From Candidatus Dormiibacterota bacterium (GTDB taxonomy: Bacteria > Chloroflexota > Dormibacteria > Dormibacterales > Dormibacteraceae): DNA of 5,370 nt. Both the position numbers and the translations under genes were made by a program. Shown piece after piece: positions 4,413 through 5,370 of this stretch. The stretch covers positions 1 to 5,370 of the forward strand of contig CATPBF010000153.1 of NCBI GenBank assembly GCA_955652585.1. The letters are read 5' to 3'. The first letter of the stretch is position 1; each line of letters begins with the position of its first letter. A model generated the notes under the pieces. The model did not search any database. It had not been told where the DNA came from and was given only the letters and a program-made list of their open reading frames with translations.

Positions 4413-5370
4413 TTAGGCCGTCACGTCCTCAGGTTCGGGAACCACGTCCTCGCCCGTGTAAGCGGACGCCTGCATACGGAACAGGCGGGCGTAACGGCCG
4501 TTGAGCTTCATCAGCTCCGCGTGCGTGCCTTCCTCGACCAAACGGCCGTGTTCTAGGAAGACGATGCGGTCGGCGCGCCGCACGGTCGAGAACCGGTGCG
4601 AGATGTACACAGCGGTGCGGCCCCGGGTGAGCGAACGCAGTCGTTCGAAAAGGTCGTACTCGGCCTGCGCGTCGAGCGCCGACGTGGGCTCGTCGAGCAG
4701 CAGGATCTTTGCGTCGCGCATGAAAGCGCGCGCCAGCGCGACCTTCTGCCACTCGCCTCCGGAAAGATTCACACCCTGGTCAAACCACTTGCCCAGCGCG
4801 GTGTCATAGCCCGCCGGAAGCCCGGAGATGAGCTCGGCCGCACCGGCCTGAGCGCCGGCGACCTCGATCCGCTCGCGGTCGTTGATGTCCTGCACGTTGC
4901 CCAGGCCGATGTTCTCCGCCGCCGTCGCCTGGTAAGTGACGTAGTCCTGAAACATCGCGCCGATCTGCGCGCGGAGCTCTTTGGGATCGAAGTCCTTGAT
5001 GTCGATCCCGTCGATCAGAATCCGACCGGCATTGGGGTCGTACAGGCGGCAGATCAGCTTGAACAGCGTCGTCTTGCCAGCACCGTTCCGGCCGACGATG
5101 GCCAGCGTCTCGCCCGGCCGGACCGTGAAGCTGAGGTCGGTGAGCGCGTTGGCCTCGGCGCCCGGGTAGGCAAACGTCACGTTGTCGAAGCGGATCTCGC
5201 CGCGCATGGGCTCCGGAACTTTCAGCGGGGCGGGCGGAGCCTGCATCGATGGTTTCGTCTCCATGAGCTCGAACAGGTTGTTGAGGTACAGGTTGTGCTC
5301 GTACATCCCCGAAAAGCCGGCGAGGATGCCCTGGATCGAGCCCTGGACCGAGGATGCGGCCGTTGTGTAG
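4413..5370 (-). CDS. ABC exporter (fused membrane and ATPase domains), C-terminal 318 residues; 5' end outside window
   Basis: The frame is open to the right edge (first whole codon at 5369), so the start is not visible. Residues 1-40 of the visible part (IQGILAGFSG...LFELMETKP) are the end of the membrane domain and linker of a type IV ABC exporter. A complete ATPase domain follows: A-loop Y68, Walker A GRNGAGKTT (93-101), Q-loop Q141, signature LSGGE (202-206) within NLSGGEWQKVALARAF, Walker B ILLLDEPTSALD (222-233) with D226 and E227, and H-loop H258 in SHRFSTV. The run LGKWFDQGVNLSGGEWQ is typical of a bacterial group of MsbA-like multidrug or lipid exporters. All catalytic residues are intact. 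The acidic tail ends at TAA 4413-4415, 41 bases before the glycosyltransferase. Substrate unknown; lipid or glycolipid export is inferred from the neighbour. Confidence 0.93.
   Translation of the reverse strand, partial: YTTAASSVQGSIQGILAGFSGMYEHNLYLNNLFELMETKPSMQAPPAPLKVPEPMRGEIRFDNVTFAYPGAEANALTDLSFTVRPGETLAIVGRNGAGKTTLFKLICRLYDPNAGRILIDGIDIKDFDPKELRAQIGAMFQDYVTYQATAAENIGLGNVQDINDRERIEVAGAQAGAAELISGLPAGYDTALGKWFDQGVNLSGGEWQKVALARAFMRDAKILLLDEPTSALDAQAEYDLFERLRSLTRGRTAVYISHRFSTVRRADRIVFLEHGRLVEEGTHAELMKLNGRYARLFRMQASAYTGEDVVPEPEDVTA

Noticed and set aside
4432..4443. Palindrome GGTTC-GG-GAACC near the end of the ABC exporter gene
   Set aside because: The two-base centre is too tight for a hairpin, and it lies in coding sequence for VVPEPED. 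It is not clearly an operator.
1..5370. CRISPR array, insertion sequence, toxin-antitoxin or phage genes
   Set aside because: No regularly spaced repeats, transposase or integrase motifs, or paired small overlapping toxin-like genes were seen on either strand.

Overview
This is a high-GC bacterial chromosomal window, probably actinobacterial or from a similar high-GC lineage. The base for that is G/C-ending codons, tRNAs with C34 anticodons, CCA-tailed tRNA genes, and several starts with no Shine-Dalgarno but a TANNNT box just upstream. The lineage is inference; no phylogenetic marker gene is present.

Left block (1-2186, all + strand): the C-terminal end of a VOC/glyoxalase-fold protein, a DinB-superfamily protein, a second VOC protein with its own promoter and good ribosome site, and a short-chain dehydrogenase/reductase (SDR) whose ATG overlaps the VOC stop (ATGA). 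These look like accessory small-molecule or detoxification enzymes. Hand-counted third-position GC here is about 65-76%, lower than the 83-88% counted to the right.

Centre (2187-3030): a minus-strand tRNA pair, tRNA-Val(CAC) then tRNA-Glu(CUC), is separated by a 40-bp divergent promoter region from a plus-strand pterin-4a-carbinolamine dehydratase. That gene carries the complete family signature and appears to be leaderless. A further 229 bp holds an extended -10 promoter candidate and a possible 54-residue protein with a CxxC motif.

Right block (3031-5370, minus strand): the C-terminal part of an ABC exporter (end of the membrane domain plus a complete ATPase domain) runs in from the window edge. 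After 41 bp it is followed by a polytopic GT-C/PMT-like membrane glycosyltransferase. Together they suggest a cell-envelope module that moves and glycosylates a lipid-linked substrate, though the substrate cannot be read from the sequence.

I see no CRISPR array, transposase, integrase, toxin-antitoxin pair or obvious new defence system. The most noteworthy items are the compositional break at the tRNA 3' end, the divergent SDR active site, the recurrent leaderless-type starts, the dyads around the glycosyltransferase start, and the small CxxC ORF.
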